DNA of 64,000 nucleotides from Phocaeicola vulgatus (GCA_022009975.1 CP091733.1:2214501-2278500); one strand, 5' to 3'; counted from the stretch's first letter, positions 20,910-31,442 are shown. Notes: generated from the letters alone by a model not told the origin. Numbers and translations: made by a program.

Positions 20910-21887
20910 TTATGAGTCAAATGGAGTTGGGGTGTTGTAATAAGATACCAGTCTCTTTGCAAGGTCGCGCATCTGTTCGCGGAGATTCTTCGGAGCTAAC
21001 ACTTCGACTTGGTCTCCTTGCTGCATGATTAACTGTAAGAAATCATAAGTGAGCTTCACATCATAGGAGAATATTGTTGACTCATCATTGCTTTCAAGCT
21101 CCTGCTGCGACTCATGCAAGGGTAATGTGCGCAGATAGTCCGGAGCCTCTTGATATGCCCTTAGGAGAACATGCTCTGTCGGTTGGTCGCTTGGAATGAC
21201 CCCTGTGCAACCTTCATAGAACCTCTTCATGTCGAATCCTTTTTTCATTTCAAAGGTCTTGTCGAGGATGGACGCTTCTCTGATCCGGTCAAGTCCGTAC
21301 ACAAGGATTTCTTTATATGGCGAATAACCCTCTTCTCCCTTGTGGATCCTGTTTAGTTCGACATAACGGGGGTTGTTGGCGATTATATACCAACGTCGTT
21401 TGACCACTTTGAGGCAATAAGGTTCTATCTCGAAGGTGTAGGCATTCTCTTTGCCGAATCCTTGATGTGTAACCTCCATGACCTTGTTCTCACGCATGGC
21501 CTGCATGAAGATGGTCAACCATGTATTCCCCGAAGGAATATCCTCAAACTCAATCCGGTCTTTGAGTTTGCTGTCCGCCTGTATCTGATTAAGCGTTGCG
21601 AATGAATCAATAAGCCAACTGCGCAAACTGTCACCTTCCAGTTCCTCCGGATTCAGGATATGATATTTATATCCTTTGACACCGGGGTCGATTTCAATAA
21701 TGATATTGAATATGTCTTGTATGGCTTTGCGGTGGTTATGGAATGTGCGGAGAGGAAGCTCGTCCCCGTCTCCATAGCTCAAGCCGCTTTGCTGCCACTT
21801 GTCGTTGATTTCCTTATAGGAAAGATGCTTGTAATGGCGGAGCGTGTCAATCAGCCACACATATCGCCCGAATTGGTTCGCTGACAT
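20910..21887 (-). CDS. WYL-domain transcriptional regulator
   Basis: A 325-residue protein with an N-terminal winged-helix region (YVWLIDTLRHYKHLSYKEIN, then TFHNHRKAIQDIF) and a central WYL domain (EVTHQGFGKENAYTFEIEPY, KRRWYIIANNP) of a kind that binds nucleotides or other ligands. Such regulators often sit beside DNA-damage or defence genes. It follows the AAA ATPase gene by 68 bp on the same strand but has its own -7 box, so it can be transcribed alone. Confidence 0.85.
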   Translation of the reverse strand: MSANQFGRYVWLIDTLRHYKHLSYKEINDKWQQSGLSYGDGDELPLRTFHNHRKAIQDIFNIIIEIDPGVKGYKYHILNPEELEGDSLRSWLIDSFATLNQIQADSKLKDRIEFEDIPSGNTWLTIFMQAMRENKVMEVTHQGFGKENAYTFEIEPYCLKVVKRRWYIIANNPRYVELNRIHKGEEGYSPYKEILVYGLDRIREASILDKTFEMKKGFDMKRFYEGCTGVIPSDQPTEHVLLRAYQEAPDYLRTLPLHESQQELESNDESTIFSYDVKLTYDFLQLIMQQGDQVEVLAPKNLREQMRDLAKRLVSYYNTPTPFDS

Positions 21888-21909
21888 ACTGTTTGCTTTT
21901 TCTTATTTG

Positions 21910-21917
21910 CAAAGTTA
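21910..21917 (-). promoter_or_regulatory. Probable -7 box of the WYL gene
   Basis: TAACTTTG on the minus strand, 23 bp before the ATG at 21887. Confidence 0.5.
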
Positions 21918-21955
21918 ATCAATCTCCATGAAATAAAATGACGCACCGCCCCTAT

Positions 21956-24051
21956 TTAGCGATAGCCGACGCGCCTGCCATTATTCTTTGAAATTTTCTC
22001 TTCGTTGCATATCATTATAAGACTTTTCAGCGTTGGTTTTTCCCCTTTGATGACCTCCTGCATCAAGGTTTTCCGGACGATGTTGTCTATTTGTCCTCCA
22101 CTGAACTCATAATTAGAGGCCAATGTTTGAGCATCTTCCTTTGAAAGCGAAGGAAGTTTGTCCATCCAGATGTTCCGCTTTGCCTCAGTGGAAGGATTGT
22201 CGAAGCGAATCTTGAACAGGAAACGGCGTTCAAACGCATCATCCAGGTTGTCAACCAAATTGGTTGTCGCAAAGAGTATGCCGCCCAAATTCTCCATCTC
22301 CTCCAAGATGATGTTCTGGATAGCATTCTCAGTCTGGTCAACACTTCCGTTGCCAACATCTTTCCGCTTTGAGAAACAGCATCAGCTTCGTTGAAAAGCA
22401 AGATTGGTGTGACTTTGCTTTTCTCGCAAATGCGGCGATAATCTCGAAATACCTTTTTGATTAACTTCTCGCTTTCACCAAACCAACAACTCTTTGTGGC
22501 ACTTATGTCAACGTGCATGATGGCTCGGCCTGTCGCCTTGGCTATCTGCAACACGCTTTCGGTCTTTCCTGTGCCTGGTCCGCCATAGAACAAAACCGAC
22601 ATACCTTTAGGCAAATTGTTATCTTCAAGCCTTGCAGCTATCCCTTGGTAGTATTCTTCCCTCAAACTGTTGCGAAGGAGCGACAACTGCTCTTCAAGGT
22701 TGTTGGAGAAATACAATTTCTTTTCCGCAATCTTGTCGCATAAAAGCAATTGCTTATCCGATACCTTGTCTATATAGAGGGCTGCATCCTTTCCAAAAAG
22801 TTTCTCTTTTCCCTTGTCTGTCATGGCAAGGTCGGTCTGTTCCCCAAACAAAGAACTGCTTTTCTCAATCTCCACCAATCCCTGTTTCTGAAGGTTATGG
22901 ACATTGTCCTTGAACTCCCCTATCACCTTTTTCCTCATCTTGAAAGGATAAATATGTTTGATTTCATACGACAATGAAGTTGAGTAATCATTCATCATAT
23001 CATAGCCAATGGAATAAAACAACACACGCTCGAATTCATCCTGGATAAGCTTGTTGATTATTCCCACCTCAGGAAGATGCTTGTTGGAGTTTTCAAATTT
23101 CAGCAAGGTTCTGTCCAAAACATTCGAGCAATAAAGTTCACCTTTCCCACTGTCATACTCCTGCTTGTAATGGAAGAATTGATGGACTCTCTCTAAGAAA
23201 GCATAGATGTCATGGCATTTGTAAGACTTACAAAACGCTTGTGCATCTTCGCCATAATAAAACTCTTTCCCTTCGTCTGAAAGTTGGATAAAATCGCCTC
23301 CATCGGTCTCTATCAGACCGAGTTTTATCAGGATATGCTCCCCTTCAACGATAGATTTTATAATCTGTATGCGCCAGCTTATGTTAGAGAATATATCACT
23401 CACTATCCTTCTTAAGGAGATAAATCCATTTCCTTCATCGTTGAAATTCTCATAACACATATTATAGAAAAGTGTTCTGTCAAGTATATCCTTGACATTC
23501 GCTTTCAATTCTTCCACGAATAGCAAATGGGGATTATTGTTCTCTATTTTTTCAACAAACGGGATAATGTCATCTGTGACGACATCCCTATTTTCGATTT
23601 TCTCAGCAATGCGCCTGCAGAACTCATATTTGTCAATCTGTACATCATCAACATGGACTTGGCTGATTACAACAGGCTGGTTATCTATGACTGCAGCCAT
23701 GACAGTATCACTTACGACAAACTGTTGCTTAAAGATATTCTCTTCTCTTCGGTAACAACGAGAAAGGATTCCCTTGCGTTCAAGAGATTTGAGCGCAGGT
23801 ACATATTCCACCATATCTAACGACGAACACTCGAAGTAGTCAGACAAGTTATCCATGTTTGACACCTTGTCCCTGCAGGTCAGGTCAAATTGGGCGACAA
23901 ACAAATAGACTTCCTCCATCGATTCAAGTCCTACTGTTTGCATCACTCCATTGAGAATCTCCTGTGTCTTTGCAGCACCCAATCTCTGAAGTTTACAGCC
24001 CACCAGCTTCCTTGCTGCCTCCTTAATGTACTGAATCATTGTCTTTGCCAT
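21956..24051 (-). CDS. AAA+ ATPase with helical N-terminal region (one frameshift)
   Basis: The start MAKTMIQYIKEAARKLVG at 24051 is chosen because a -7 box lies just upstream at 24085-24092. The first 450 residues are helical with no clear domain. The C-terminal AAA domain has Walker A (LFYGGPGTGKTESVL), Walker B (TPILLFNEADAV) with Asn-Glu instead of Asp-Glu, and a sensor/arginine-finger region (ILFATTNLVDNLDDAFERRF). Frame is lost near 22375 (TTT run); one added base gives FSKRKDVGNGSVDQTENAIQ and 699 codons. The substrate is unknown; related ATPases act on protein complexes. Confidence 0.8.
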
Positions 24052-24084
24052 ATCTTTCCTTTCATTTGGTTTACGAATCTGCCA

Positions 24085-24092
24085 CAAAAGTA
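24085..24092 (-). promoter_or_regulatory. Probable -7 box of the AAA ATPase gene
   Basis: TACTTTTG on the minus strand, 34 bp before the chosen ATG; it lies inside the longer possible N-terminal extension, arguing against an upstream start. Confidence 0.55.
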
Positions 24093-24309
24093 AGAGGCAA
24101 GGTATGCCAAAAAAGTGTATAGGTTTCGGGAAAATAGAGGGTTTTCTTTCAACTTCGCTTTCAAATGCCATAGTCGGCATTCTGTTTGGTAAACGTGAAC
24201 ACAATCATCTGTGAAGATTCCATCGGTTGTTAGTCTGCATTGGTTAATAAAGTAGTGATATTTTGAACAGAAAAACTTATGTAATATGTTTTAGTATTCC
24301 CAAAATAGC

Positions 24310-24317
24310 TATATTTG
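24310..24317 (+). promoter_or_regulatory. -7 box immediately before the AbiE operon
   Basis: TATATTTG matches TAnnTTTG and ends only 4 bp before the first ATG (24322), so the transcript would be leaderless or nearly so. Confidence 0.6.
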
Positions 24318-24321
24318 TGCT

Positions 24322-24948
24322 ATGAATAATCCATTGCGACAAATAGGTAATATTCCAGTAACGGTTTCTACTTTAGAATCTCTTTTTCCTCATATTAGTA
24401 GGGGAAATCAGAAAATTAGGTTGCTTGAACGTGATAAGCAGATTATCCGCCTCAAGAGAGGACTTTATGTATGTAATCCGGAAATAACGGGTAAGACGCT
24501 ATCAACGGAACTGGTAGCCAATCATCTTTATGCTCCTTCGTATGTTTCAATGTCATCAGCTCTACGCTATTACGGACTGATACCAGAAGCTGTCTACAGC
24601 AAACAATCAATGACATTGAAGCATTCTCGTGATTTTGATACACCTTTAGGAAGATTTGAATATACACACATCTCCAAAAAAGCATTTTCAGTAGGTTTAA
24701 CCAGTATCAAAAAAGAAGATTATGCTTTCGTGATAGCAACTCCAGAAAAGGCATTGTGTGATTTGATTGCAAATTCTCCCCAAGTAATCATTCGCTACTT
24801 AAAGGATGCTGTTACTTATTTGGAAAAGGATATACGAATGGAATTAGAAGATTTTAGGCAGATGAACTCCATAATATTTGAAGAATATATTAAGGTAGGG
24901 AAGAAAGCTGATTCGATACAAACTTTATTGAAATTGATGAAGAAATGA
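24322..24948 (+). CDS. AbiEi-like antitoxin/repressor
   Basis: A 208-residue protein with an N-terminal winged-helix region (LFPHISRGNQKIRLLERDKQ, IIRLKRGLYVC) and a C-terminal part (YAFVIATPEKALCDLI) typical of type IV AbiEi antitoxins. In AbiE systems this partner represses the operon and counteracts the toxin. Its stop overlaps the next start by 4 bp (ATGA), showing translational coupling. Confidence 0.85.
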   Translation: MNNPLRQIGNIPVTVSTLESLFPHISRGNQKIRLLERDKQIIRLKRGLYVCNPEITGKTLSTELVANHLYAPSYVSMSSALRYYGLIPEAVYSKQSMTLKHSRDFDTPLGRFEYTHISKKAFSVGLTSIKKEDYAFVIATPEKALCDLIANSPQVIIRYLKDAVTYLEKDIRMELEDFRQMNSIIFEEYIKVGKKADSIQTLLKLMKK

Positions 24949-25772
24949 AGAATGAAATTTATGATAATATGCTTATTGCATACGATATGTCAACAGATCA
25001 ACAAAAGCGGAATGCAATTTTTGAGGTAAACCAACAAGTGATTCTTGCAGGACTTTATAATGGCGGTTTTTTTGATGTAGCAGCTTTTTATGGTGGAACT
25101 TGTCTAAGAATCTTTCATGGACTTCAACGATTTAGTGAAGATATGGACTTTTCTCTTCTTACATTGGATGAGAAGTTCGATTTTACAAAGTATTTTCAAC
25201 CCATAATTGATGAATTTGCAATTGTTGGAAGAGATGTGGAAATAAAGAAGAAAGAAAAGAAAAGTTTCGGAAAAGTAGAATCTGCTTTTTTGAAAGACAA
25301 TACAGAGGTATATGATATTTCCTTTCAGACAGATAAATCCATAAAAATAAAGATTGAGGTAGATACCCAGCCTCCTTTGAATTTCAGGACAGAGCAGAAA
25401 CTTCTTTTACAACCTCATTCCTTTATGACCCGATGTTTTACTCTTCCAGATTTGTTTGCCGGAAAGATGCATGCCCTGATCTATCGATCATGGAAAAACA
25501 GAGTAAAAGGTCGAGATTGGTATGATTTTGAATGGTATGTTCGCCATAATATACCTCTTGGATTTACCCATCTTGCAGAACGCACTCTCCAGTTCAACAA
25601 TGAAGTGATAGAACGAGATATGTTCAAAGTTCAACTAAAGGAGAAGTTGGCAACAGCAAATATGAATCAGGTAAAAAACGATGTGCTTCCTTTTGTCAAG
25701 AATCCTAAAGAACTGGACATTTGGTCAAATAATTATTTTGTGCAGTTGGTGGACATGATGAGGTTTGAATAA
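24945..25772 (+). CDS. AbiEii-like nucleotidyltransferase toxin
   Basis: A 275-residue nucleotidyltransferase-fold protein with the diagnostic block AFYGGTCLRIFHGLQRFSED and the acidic pair in SEDMDFSL, then KIKIEVDTQPP and a conserved C-terminal YRSWKNRVKGRDWYDFEWYV. AbiEii toxins transfer nucleotides to cellular targets such as tRNA ends and cause growth arrest on phage infection. It is coupled to the AbiEi gene. Identification is firm; activity is by family. Confidence 0.88.
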   Translation: MKNEIYDNMLIAYDMSTDQQKRNAIFEVNQQVILAGLYNGGFFDVAAFYGGTCLRIFHGLQRFSEDMDFSLLTLDEKFDFTKYFQPIIDEFAIVGRDVEIKKKEKKSFGKVESAFLKDNTEVYDISFQTDKSIKIKIEVDTQPPLNFRTEQKLLLQPHSFMTRCFTLPDLFAGKMHALIYRSWKNRVKGRDWYDFEWYVRHNIPLGFTHLAERTLQFNNEVIERDMFKVQLKEKLATANMNQVKNDVLPFVKNPKELDIWSNNYFVQLVDMMRFE

Positions 25773-25826
25773 CAAGATTATTGTCAAGGTTTCAATCAAG
25801 AATTTTCAGGGAAGTCTATAAAACGA

Positions 25827-25904
25827 AAAAGGTTGTCGTCACGACAACCAATCTCCATTGTTAACCTTAAATCTAATACCATGAAAAACACAGTGCAAAT
25901 ATAA
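25827..25904 (+). promoter_or_regulatory. Hairpin followed by a seven-codon leader frame
   Basis: GGTTGTCGT/ACGACAACC (25831-25849) is a perfect stem. After GTTAACCTTAAATCTAATACC comes ATG AAA AAC ACA GTG CAA ATA TAA (25881-25904). It looks like a conserved leader or untranslated-region element rather than a plain terminator. No large gene follows for about 220 bp. Confidence 0.4.
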
Positions 25905-26094
25905 AGGAATTATGTTATACAACATACAAATATATTAGGAAAAATCATTCGTTTAACATTGTTTTGCTTTATTTCCTCTTAATAGCGGCTCACTAAAGGT
26001 TTGTTTACATATAAAACAGGGATTCGCATATAGATTTCTTTGTTGACTTGGCAGTCATGAGTGTAAAAAAATAGGCGAGTTTCCTTTTTATTCG

Positions 26095-26102
26095 TATTTT
26101 TG
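26095..26102 (+). promoter_or_regulatory. -7 box of the EFR1 gene
   Basis: TATTTTTG at 26095-26102 overlaps an upstream GTG (26102), so translation must begin at the ATG at 26123. Confidence 0.6.
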
Positions 26103-26122
26103 TGACCATAAACGTTCATAAT

Positions 26123-26875
26123 ATGGTATTTTTCTTTTCGGCTACTGGTAATTCGGAATGGATAGCGAGAACAGCCTCTTCTCGTTTAGGATTGTCTTGC
26201 GTGCGCATCACCGAGGCCACGAGGACGGATTATGACGTATCCGGCTGCCAATACATATTATTCGTTTTCCCTGTCCATTCATGGGGACCAGCATTGACAT
26301 TCTTGTCCTTTGTGGACAAACTGAATCTGATGAATTATACAGGACAACCGATTTATGCCATTTGTTCCTGCGGAGATGACTGTGGAAGAACAGACCGGAT
26401 TGTAAGCGAACATTTGAAATATCCTCTGAAAGCGACTTTTTCCGTCACTATGCCCAATACTTACCTGCTTTTGCCCGGGTTCGATGTGGATCCTGACCAA
26501 GTGCAGGAGGAGAAGTTGGAACAGGCAAAAGGACGATTGGGACGAATCTTGGATGCGATAAAAAGCGGGGAAGAGAAGCCGGGACTTTACCATGCCGGCC
26601 GCTTTGCCCGTTTGAAAAGCTGTTGGGTTTATCCTTTGTTTAAACAATATGTGAAAGGCAAAACTTCTTTCCATGCGACATCGGCATGCTCGGAATGCGG
26701 ATTGTGCACCAAAGTCTGCCCGACCCAAAACATAACGATTCGTAAAGGAGAACAGCCCCGATGGGGAGAACATTGCGTCCAATGTTTGGCGTGCATACAC
26801 CGGTGCCCCGTGCGAGCCATAGAATATGGAAAGATAACGCAGAAGAAAGGGCGGTACAAGAATCCTTTTGTCTAA
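26123..26875 (+). CDS. EFR1-type flavodoxin/ferredoxin fusion protein
   Basis: About 250 residues. The N-terminal flavodoxin-like domain binds FMN (FFFSATGNSEWIARTAS); the C-terminus carries two 4Fe-4S motifs (CSECGLCTKVCP and CVQCLACIHRCP). EFR1-family proteins shuttle electrons between flavin and iron-sulphur centres; the partner is not identified here. The start at 26123 is preferred because the earlier GTG lies in the promoter. The next gene starts 9 bp after the stop, so the three downstream genes may form one operon. Confidence 0.87.
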   Translation: MVFFFSATGNSEWIARTASSRLGLSCVRITEATRTDYDVSGCQYILFVFPVHSWGPALTFLSFVDKLNLMNYTGQPIYAICSCGDDCGRTDRIVSEHLKYPLKATFSVTMPNTYLLLPGFDVDPDQVQEEKLEQAKGRLGRILDAIKSGEEKPGLYHAGRFARLKSCWVYPLFKQYVKGKTSFHATSACSECGLCTKVCPTQNITIRKGEQPRWGEHCVQCLACIHRCPVRAIEYGKITQKKGRYKNPFV

Positions 26876-26884
26876 TATCAAAGT

Positions 26885-27349
26885 ATGATCATGAACACTC
26901 TATCTATCCGCTGGACGATGATAATATTATTATCAATCTTTTCGTTTGTGTCTGCAAGGGCGCAGATGGAGGAAGGCTTGGCGTCTTATTATCACACCCG
27001 GTTCCATGGCAGGATTTCGGCAAGCGGGTACATTCATGACAATGAAGATTACGTGGCTGCGCACCGGACTCTTCCCTTTGGCACATTTGTGCGTGTGACC
27101 AACCTGAAGAATATGAAGAGCGTGATTGTTTCCATCATGGATAGAGGACCGAGGAAGAAAAGCCGCATCATCGATGTTTCCGCCATCGCGGCAAGGGAAT
27201 TGGATTTTGTCCGTGCCGGCATCACAAGGGTGAGAATAGAAGTCGTACCCGGTCCTGAAGATTTACGATTCTTGGAATTGATGTACCCGAAAATACCCTA
27301 TTTGCCGGTTGAGGAAGCAAAAAAGGAATTTAACATACTAATTAAATGA
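26885..27349 (+). CDS. RlpA-like double-psi beta-barrel protein
   Basis: A 154-residue secreted protein: signal peptide (TMIILLSIFSFVSARA) followed by a double-psi beta barrel (GLASYYHTRFHGRISASGYI, HRTLPFGTFVRVTNL, SIMDRGPRKKSRIIDVSAIA). RlpA proteins are septal or rare lipoprotein A enzymes acting on naked peptidoglycan glycans; this one lacks a lipobox and a SPOR domain. A second in-frame ATG at 26891 is an equally possible start. It lies 4 bp before the patatin gene. Confidence 0.85.
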   Translation: MIMNTLSIRWTMIILLSIFSFVSARAQMEEGLASYYHTRFHGRISASGYIHDNEDYVAAHRTLPFGTFVRVTNLKNMKSVIVSIMDRGPRKKSRIIDVSAIAARELDFVRAGITRVRIEVVPGPEDLRFLELMYPKIPYLPVEEAKKEFNILIK

Positions 27350-27353
27350 TGAT

Positions 27354-28232
27354 ATGAGAATGACAGGCAATAATATAGATATCCAAAAGCCAACCGGATT
27401 GGTGTTGGAGGGAGGAGGCATGCGCTGTATTTTCACTGTCGGGGTGTTGGACTACCTTATGGATAACGGGATTTGGTTTCCTTACACGATTGGAGTTTCA
27501 GGAGGAGCCAGCAACGGCATATCCTACGCATCCCGCCAGCGGGGGCGTTCTTATTACAGCAACATAGAACTGTTGGAAATACATAATTACATAGGGATCA
27601 AGAATTTTCTAAAGGGTCATGGCTACATCGATTTGGATTTCCTCTTTTATGAATACCCCGACCGCTATTTCCCTTTCGACTTTAAAACCTACCAAGCCTC
27701 CCCGGACCGCTTCGTCGTGGTGGCGAGTGATTGCAGGACAGGCAAGCCTGTTTATTTCGAGGAAAAACAGGATTTCAAACGTCTGTTAGATGCTTGCAAA
27801 GCCTCTTGCACATTGCCGGTGATGTGCCCGGTCAGTTATGTGGACGGAAAGCCTATGGTGGACGGCGGAGTCAGCGATGCCATTCCTGTCCACAGAGCCA
27901 TTGACGAGGGATATAAGCAAAACGTGATTGTATTAACCCGCAACAAAGGCTACCGCAAAGCGGATAAAAACTTTTACCTTCCTCCTTTTATCTATCGCCA
28001 ATATCCTGCCATCCGGGAACAATTGAAGTTGCGTTATAAACACTACAACCAAATTCTGGACGACATCGAACAAATGGAAGCGGAAGGAAAGGCTCTCGTG
28101 ATACGTCCCATCAAACCGATTCAAGTTGGAAGGACGGAACGGAATATAAGCAAACTGAAAGAGTTGTATCAAGAAGGATATGATTGCGCCCGCCAAGTTG
28201 GAGAACTGCTAAAGGAATTGAATCCCAAATGA
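27354..28232 (+). CDS. Patatin-like phospholipase
   Basis: A 292-residue cytoplasmic serine hydrolase with the patatin oxyanion loop GLVLEGGGMRCIFTVGVLDY, nucleophile elbow GVSGGAS and catalytic Asp in VDGGVSDAIP. It resembles bacterial YjjU/RssA-like patatins that hydrolyse acyl lipids. It ends the EFR1/RlpA/patatin cluster; a functional link among these is not obvious. Confidence 0.9.
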   Translation: MRMTGNNIDIQKPTGLVLEGGGMRCIFTVGVLDYLMDNGIWFPYTIGVSGGASNGISYASRQRGRSYYSNIELLEIHNYIGIKNFLKGHGYIDLDFLFYEYPDRYFPFDFKTYQASPDRFVVVASDCRTGKPVYFEEKQDFKRLLDACKASCTLPVMCPVSYVDGKPMVDGGVSDAIPVHRAIDEGYKQNVIVLTRNKGYRKADKNFYLPPFIYRQYPAIREQLKLRYKHYNQILDDIEQMEAEGKALVIRPIKPIQVGRTERNISKLKELYQEGYDCARQVGELLKELNPK

Positions 28233-28449
28233 TGAATATCGTTTGTCAGTTTGTCGGGAATGCGAGTTGCTGCGTTGCTTTTCGGAATGCAGCCTCCGCC
28301 ATTTGATGTTTTACTGATATGGATACAGCCCCCTACGTTCTCAAATTTCCGCAGCCAAAGATAAGTAATTATTTTTATGCAATGATAATGAGTGTTTGAA
28401 AACATACGAATAAATGTGAACAATTACCTCATTTATCACATTAAATAAC

Positions 28450-28457
28450 TACATTTG
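28450..28457 (+). promoter_or_regulatory. Probable -7 box of ppdK
   Basis: TACATTTG, about 50 bp before the ppdK ATG at 28507, matches TAnnTTTG. Confidence 0.55.
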
Positions 28458-28506
28458 TGCCAATAAAAAGAAAAAAACCGATTATAAACAGATAATGATT
28501 TAATTT

Positions 28507-31225
28507 ATGGAGAAAAAAAGAGTTTACACGTTTGGGAATGGAAAAGCTGAAGGACGTGCTGATATGAGAAACCTATTAGGGGGAAAAGGAGCTAACCTGG
28601 CAGAGATGAATTTGATTGGAGTACCAGTTCCCCCGGGATTTACCATAACGACAGATGTGTGTTCAGAATATTTTGAATTGGGCAAAGACAAAGTCGTGGA
28701 ATTGCTGAAAGAGGATGTCCTCCGTTCTATCGAAGGTGTAGAACTGTTGATGAAATCCAAATTTGGTGATGTGGAGAATCCGTTGTTGGTTTCTGTCCGT
28801 TCAGGTGCGCGCGCTTCCATGCCGGGAATGATGGATACGATTCTTAATTTGGGATTAAACGACGAAGTGGTTGAAGGCTTGGCGAGAAAGACAGGGAACG
28901 AACGTTTTGCATGGGATTCTTACCGTCGCTTCGTACAGATGTACGGTGACGTGGTTTTGGGCATGAAGCCGACCAACAAAGAGGACATCGATCCTTTTGA
29001 AGCCATCATCGAAGAGGTGAAAGAATCCAAAGGAGTGAAACTGGATAACGAACTGGCAGTAGAAGATTTGAAAGAATTGGTGGTTCGTTTCAAAGCAGCC
29101 GTAAAGGCACAGACCGGATGTGATTTCCCGACATCTGCTTACGAACAATTATGGGGTGCCATTTGTGCCGTGTTCGACTCATGGATGAATGAGCGTGCTA
29201 TCTTGTATCGTAAGATGGAAGGTATTCCAGCAGAATGGGGTACAGCTGTCAATGTACAAGCAATGGTGTTCGGAAATATGGGCGATAATTCCGCTACCGG
29301 TGTTTGTTTCTCTCGTGACGCTGCCACTGGTGAAGATTTGTTTAACGGTGAATACTTGATAAACGCACAAGGTGAAGACGTTGTCGCAGGTATCCGCACA
29401 CCGCAGCAGATTACCAAGATTGGTTCACAACGCTGGGCTAAATTGGCAGGGGTTTCTGAAGAAGAAAGATTAGAAAAATATCCATCCATGGAAGAGGCTA
29501 TGCCGGAAATCTATAAGGAATTGGATGAACTTCAGACAAAATTGGAGAACCATTACCGCGACATGCAGGACATGGAATTTACCGTCCAGGAAGGAAAACT
29601 GTGGTTCTTGCAGACTCGTAACGGTAAACGTACCGGTGCGGCGATGGTGAAGATTGCAATGGATTTGTTGCACCAAGGCATGATTGACGAAAGACTGCTT
29701 TGTTGCGCTGCGAGCCGAACAAGCTGGATGAGTTATTGCACCCGATTTTTGACCAGAAAGGGCTGAAACAGGCAAAGGTTTTGACCCGCGGCCTTCCAGC
29801 TTCCCCTGGTGCTGCATGTGGACAAATCGTTTTCTTTGCAGAAGATGCTGCTAAGTGGAAAAACGATGGACATAAGGTCATATTGATTCGTATCGAGACT
29901 TCTCCGGAGGATTTGGCTGGTATGACAGTTGCCGAAGGTATTTTGACTGCCAGAGGAGGTATGACTTCTCATGCTGCTGTGGTGGCACGCGGAATGGGTA
30001 AATGTTGTGTTTCCGGTGCGGGTGGCATCAATGTCAACTACAAGACAAAAGTGCTGGAAATTGATGGAGTCATTTTGAAAGAGGGTGATTTTATCTCTTT
30101 GAACGGTTCTACCGGTGAAGTATATTTGGGTGAAGTCAAGACTCGCGCGGCGAAAGTATCAGGTGATTTTGCCGAATTGATGGATTTATGTAACAAATAC
30201 ACAAATTGAAGGTTAGGACCAATGCTGATACACCGCAAGATGCCGAGGCTGCCCGTGAATTCGGTGCTGTCGGAATCGGACTTTGCCGCACGGAACACAT
30301 GTTCTTTGACAACAACAAGATTATTGCCATGCGCGAGATGATTTTGTCTCCGGACGAAGCCGGAAGAAAGAAGGCGTTGGCTAAATTGTTGCCTTATCAG
30401 CAAGCGGACTTCAAAGGCATATTCAAGGCAATGGATGGATGTCCGGTGAATGTCAGGTTGTTGGATCCTCCTTTGCATGAATTCGTTCCTCACGATTCAA
30501 ACGGCCAGGAAGAGATGGCTAAAGCCATGGGCGTCACAGTCCAATATATCCGCCATCGTGTTGAAAGCTTGTGTGAACATAATCCAATGTTGGGACACAG
30601 AGGTTGCCGCTTGGGTAATACTTATCCTGAAATCACAGAGATGCAGACACGTGCCATCTTGGGCGCTGCTATCGAATTGAAGAAAGAGGGATACAACCCG
30701 ATGCCGGAAATCATGGTTCCGTTAACTGGTATTTTGTATGAGTTTGAAGCACAAGAGAAGGTCATACGTGATACAGCTGTAGAATTGTTCAAGGAGCAGG
30801 GCATTGAAATCCCGTTCAAGGTTGGAACCATGATTGAGATACCGCGTGCTGCATTGACTGCTGACCGCATCGCTTCAAGAGCTGAATACTTCTCATTCGG
30901 TACAAACGACTTGACGCAGATGACTTTCGGTTATTCTCGTGATGACATTGCATCATTCCTTCCGGTTTATTTGGAAAAGAAGATTTTGAAAGTCGATCCA
31001 TTCCAGGTGCTTGACCAGAAAGGTGTAGGACAGTTAGTGGAAATGGCAGTAGGAAAAGGACGTTCCGTAAGACCAGATTTGAAATGCGGTATTTGCGGGG
31101 AACATGGCGGTGAACCTTCTTCTGTTAAATTCTGCCACCAAGTTGGTTTGAACTATGTGAGCTGCTCTCCTTTCCGTGTTCCAATCGCAAGATTGGCTGC
31201 GGCGCAGGCTGCTGTAGAGGAATAA
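28507..31225 (+). CDS. ppdK: Pyruvate phosphate dikinase (two apparent frameshifts; mobile element junction at 3' end)
   Basis: Interconverts pyruvate, ATP and phosphate with phosphoenolpyruvate, AMP and pyrophosphate. The order is an ATP-grasp domain (NLLGGKGANLAEMNLIGVPV), a swivelling phosphohistidine domain (ILTARGGMTSHAAVVARGMG, catalytic His) and a TIM-barrel PEP domain (GLCRTEHMFF, FGTNDLTQMTFGYSRDD, CGICGEHGG). The frame is lost at 29689 (GAAAG) and 30203 (AAATTG); adding one A at each gives exactly 907 codons, the normal length. The last codons (LAAAQAAVEE) recur diverged at 57992, so this tail was probably provided by the inserted element. Confidence 0.96.
31199..31209. other. Left attachment core (attL candidate)
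   Basis: GCGGCGCAGGC within the ppdK stop-proximal codons; identical to 57998-58008. Flanks differ at synonymous positions, as expected when the element carries its own gene tail. Confidence 0.65.
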
Positions 31226-31255
31226 ACCTTGAATGCTGAAAATTAGTGAAATACG

Positions 31256-31294
31256 AGGCAAGCGCTTGAAAATCAGGTGCTTGCCTTTATTCTT
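31256..31294 (+). terminator. Terminator of the element-supplied ppdK tail
   Basis: AGGCAAGC (31256-31263) and GCTTGCCT (31279-31286) followed by TTTATTCTTTT. Similar in stem sequence to the terminator at 58054-58091. Confidence 0.7.
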
Positions 31295-31442
31295 TTCAAC
31301 ACGTTCTGCACGTAATAAAAGCAGTCCATGATGCCTTCGGTTTACAAGTAGTTTACAATTTTCTGGAGGCTGGTTTACAATAAAAAATGTACTGTAAAAT
31401 CGAGAACAATAAAGAATAGAGACATTCACTAATTTCAAAAGT

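Noticed and set aside
24052..24204. N-terminal extension of the AAA ATPase
   Set aside because: It would span the promoter box at 24085-24092, and its residues do not resemble a domain.
26279..26881. 200-codon minus-strand frame opposite the EFR1 gene
   Set aside because: Shadow of a gene with clear flavodoxin and ferredoxin motifs.
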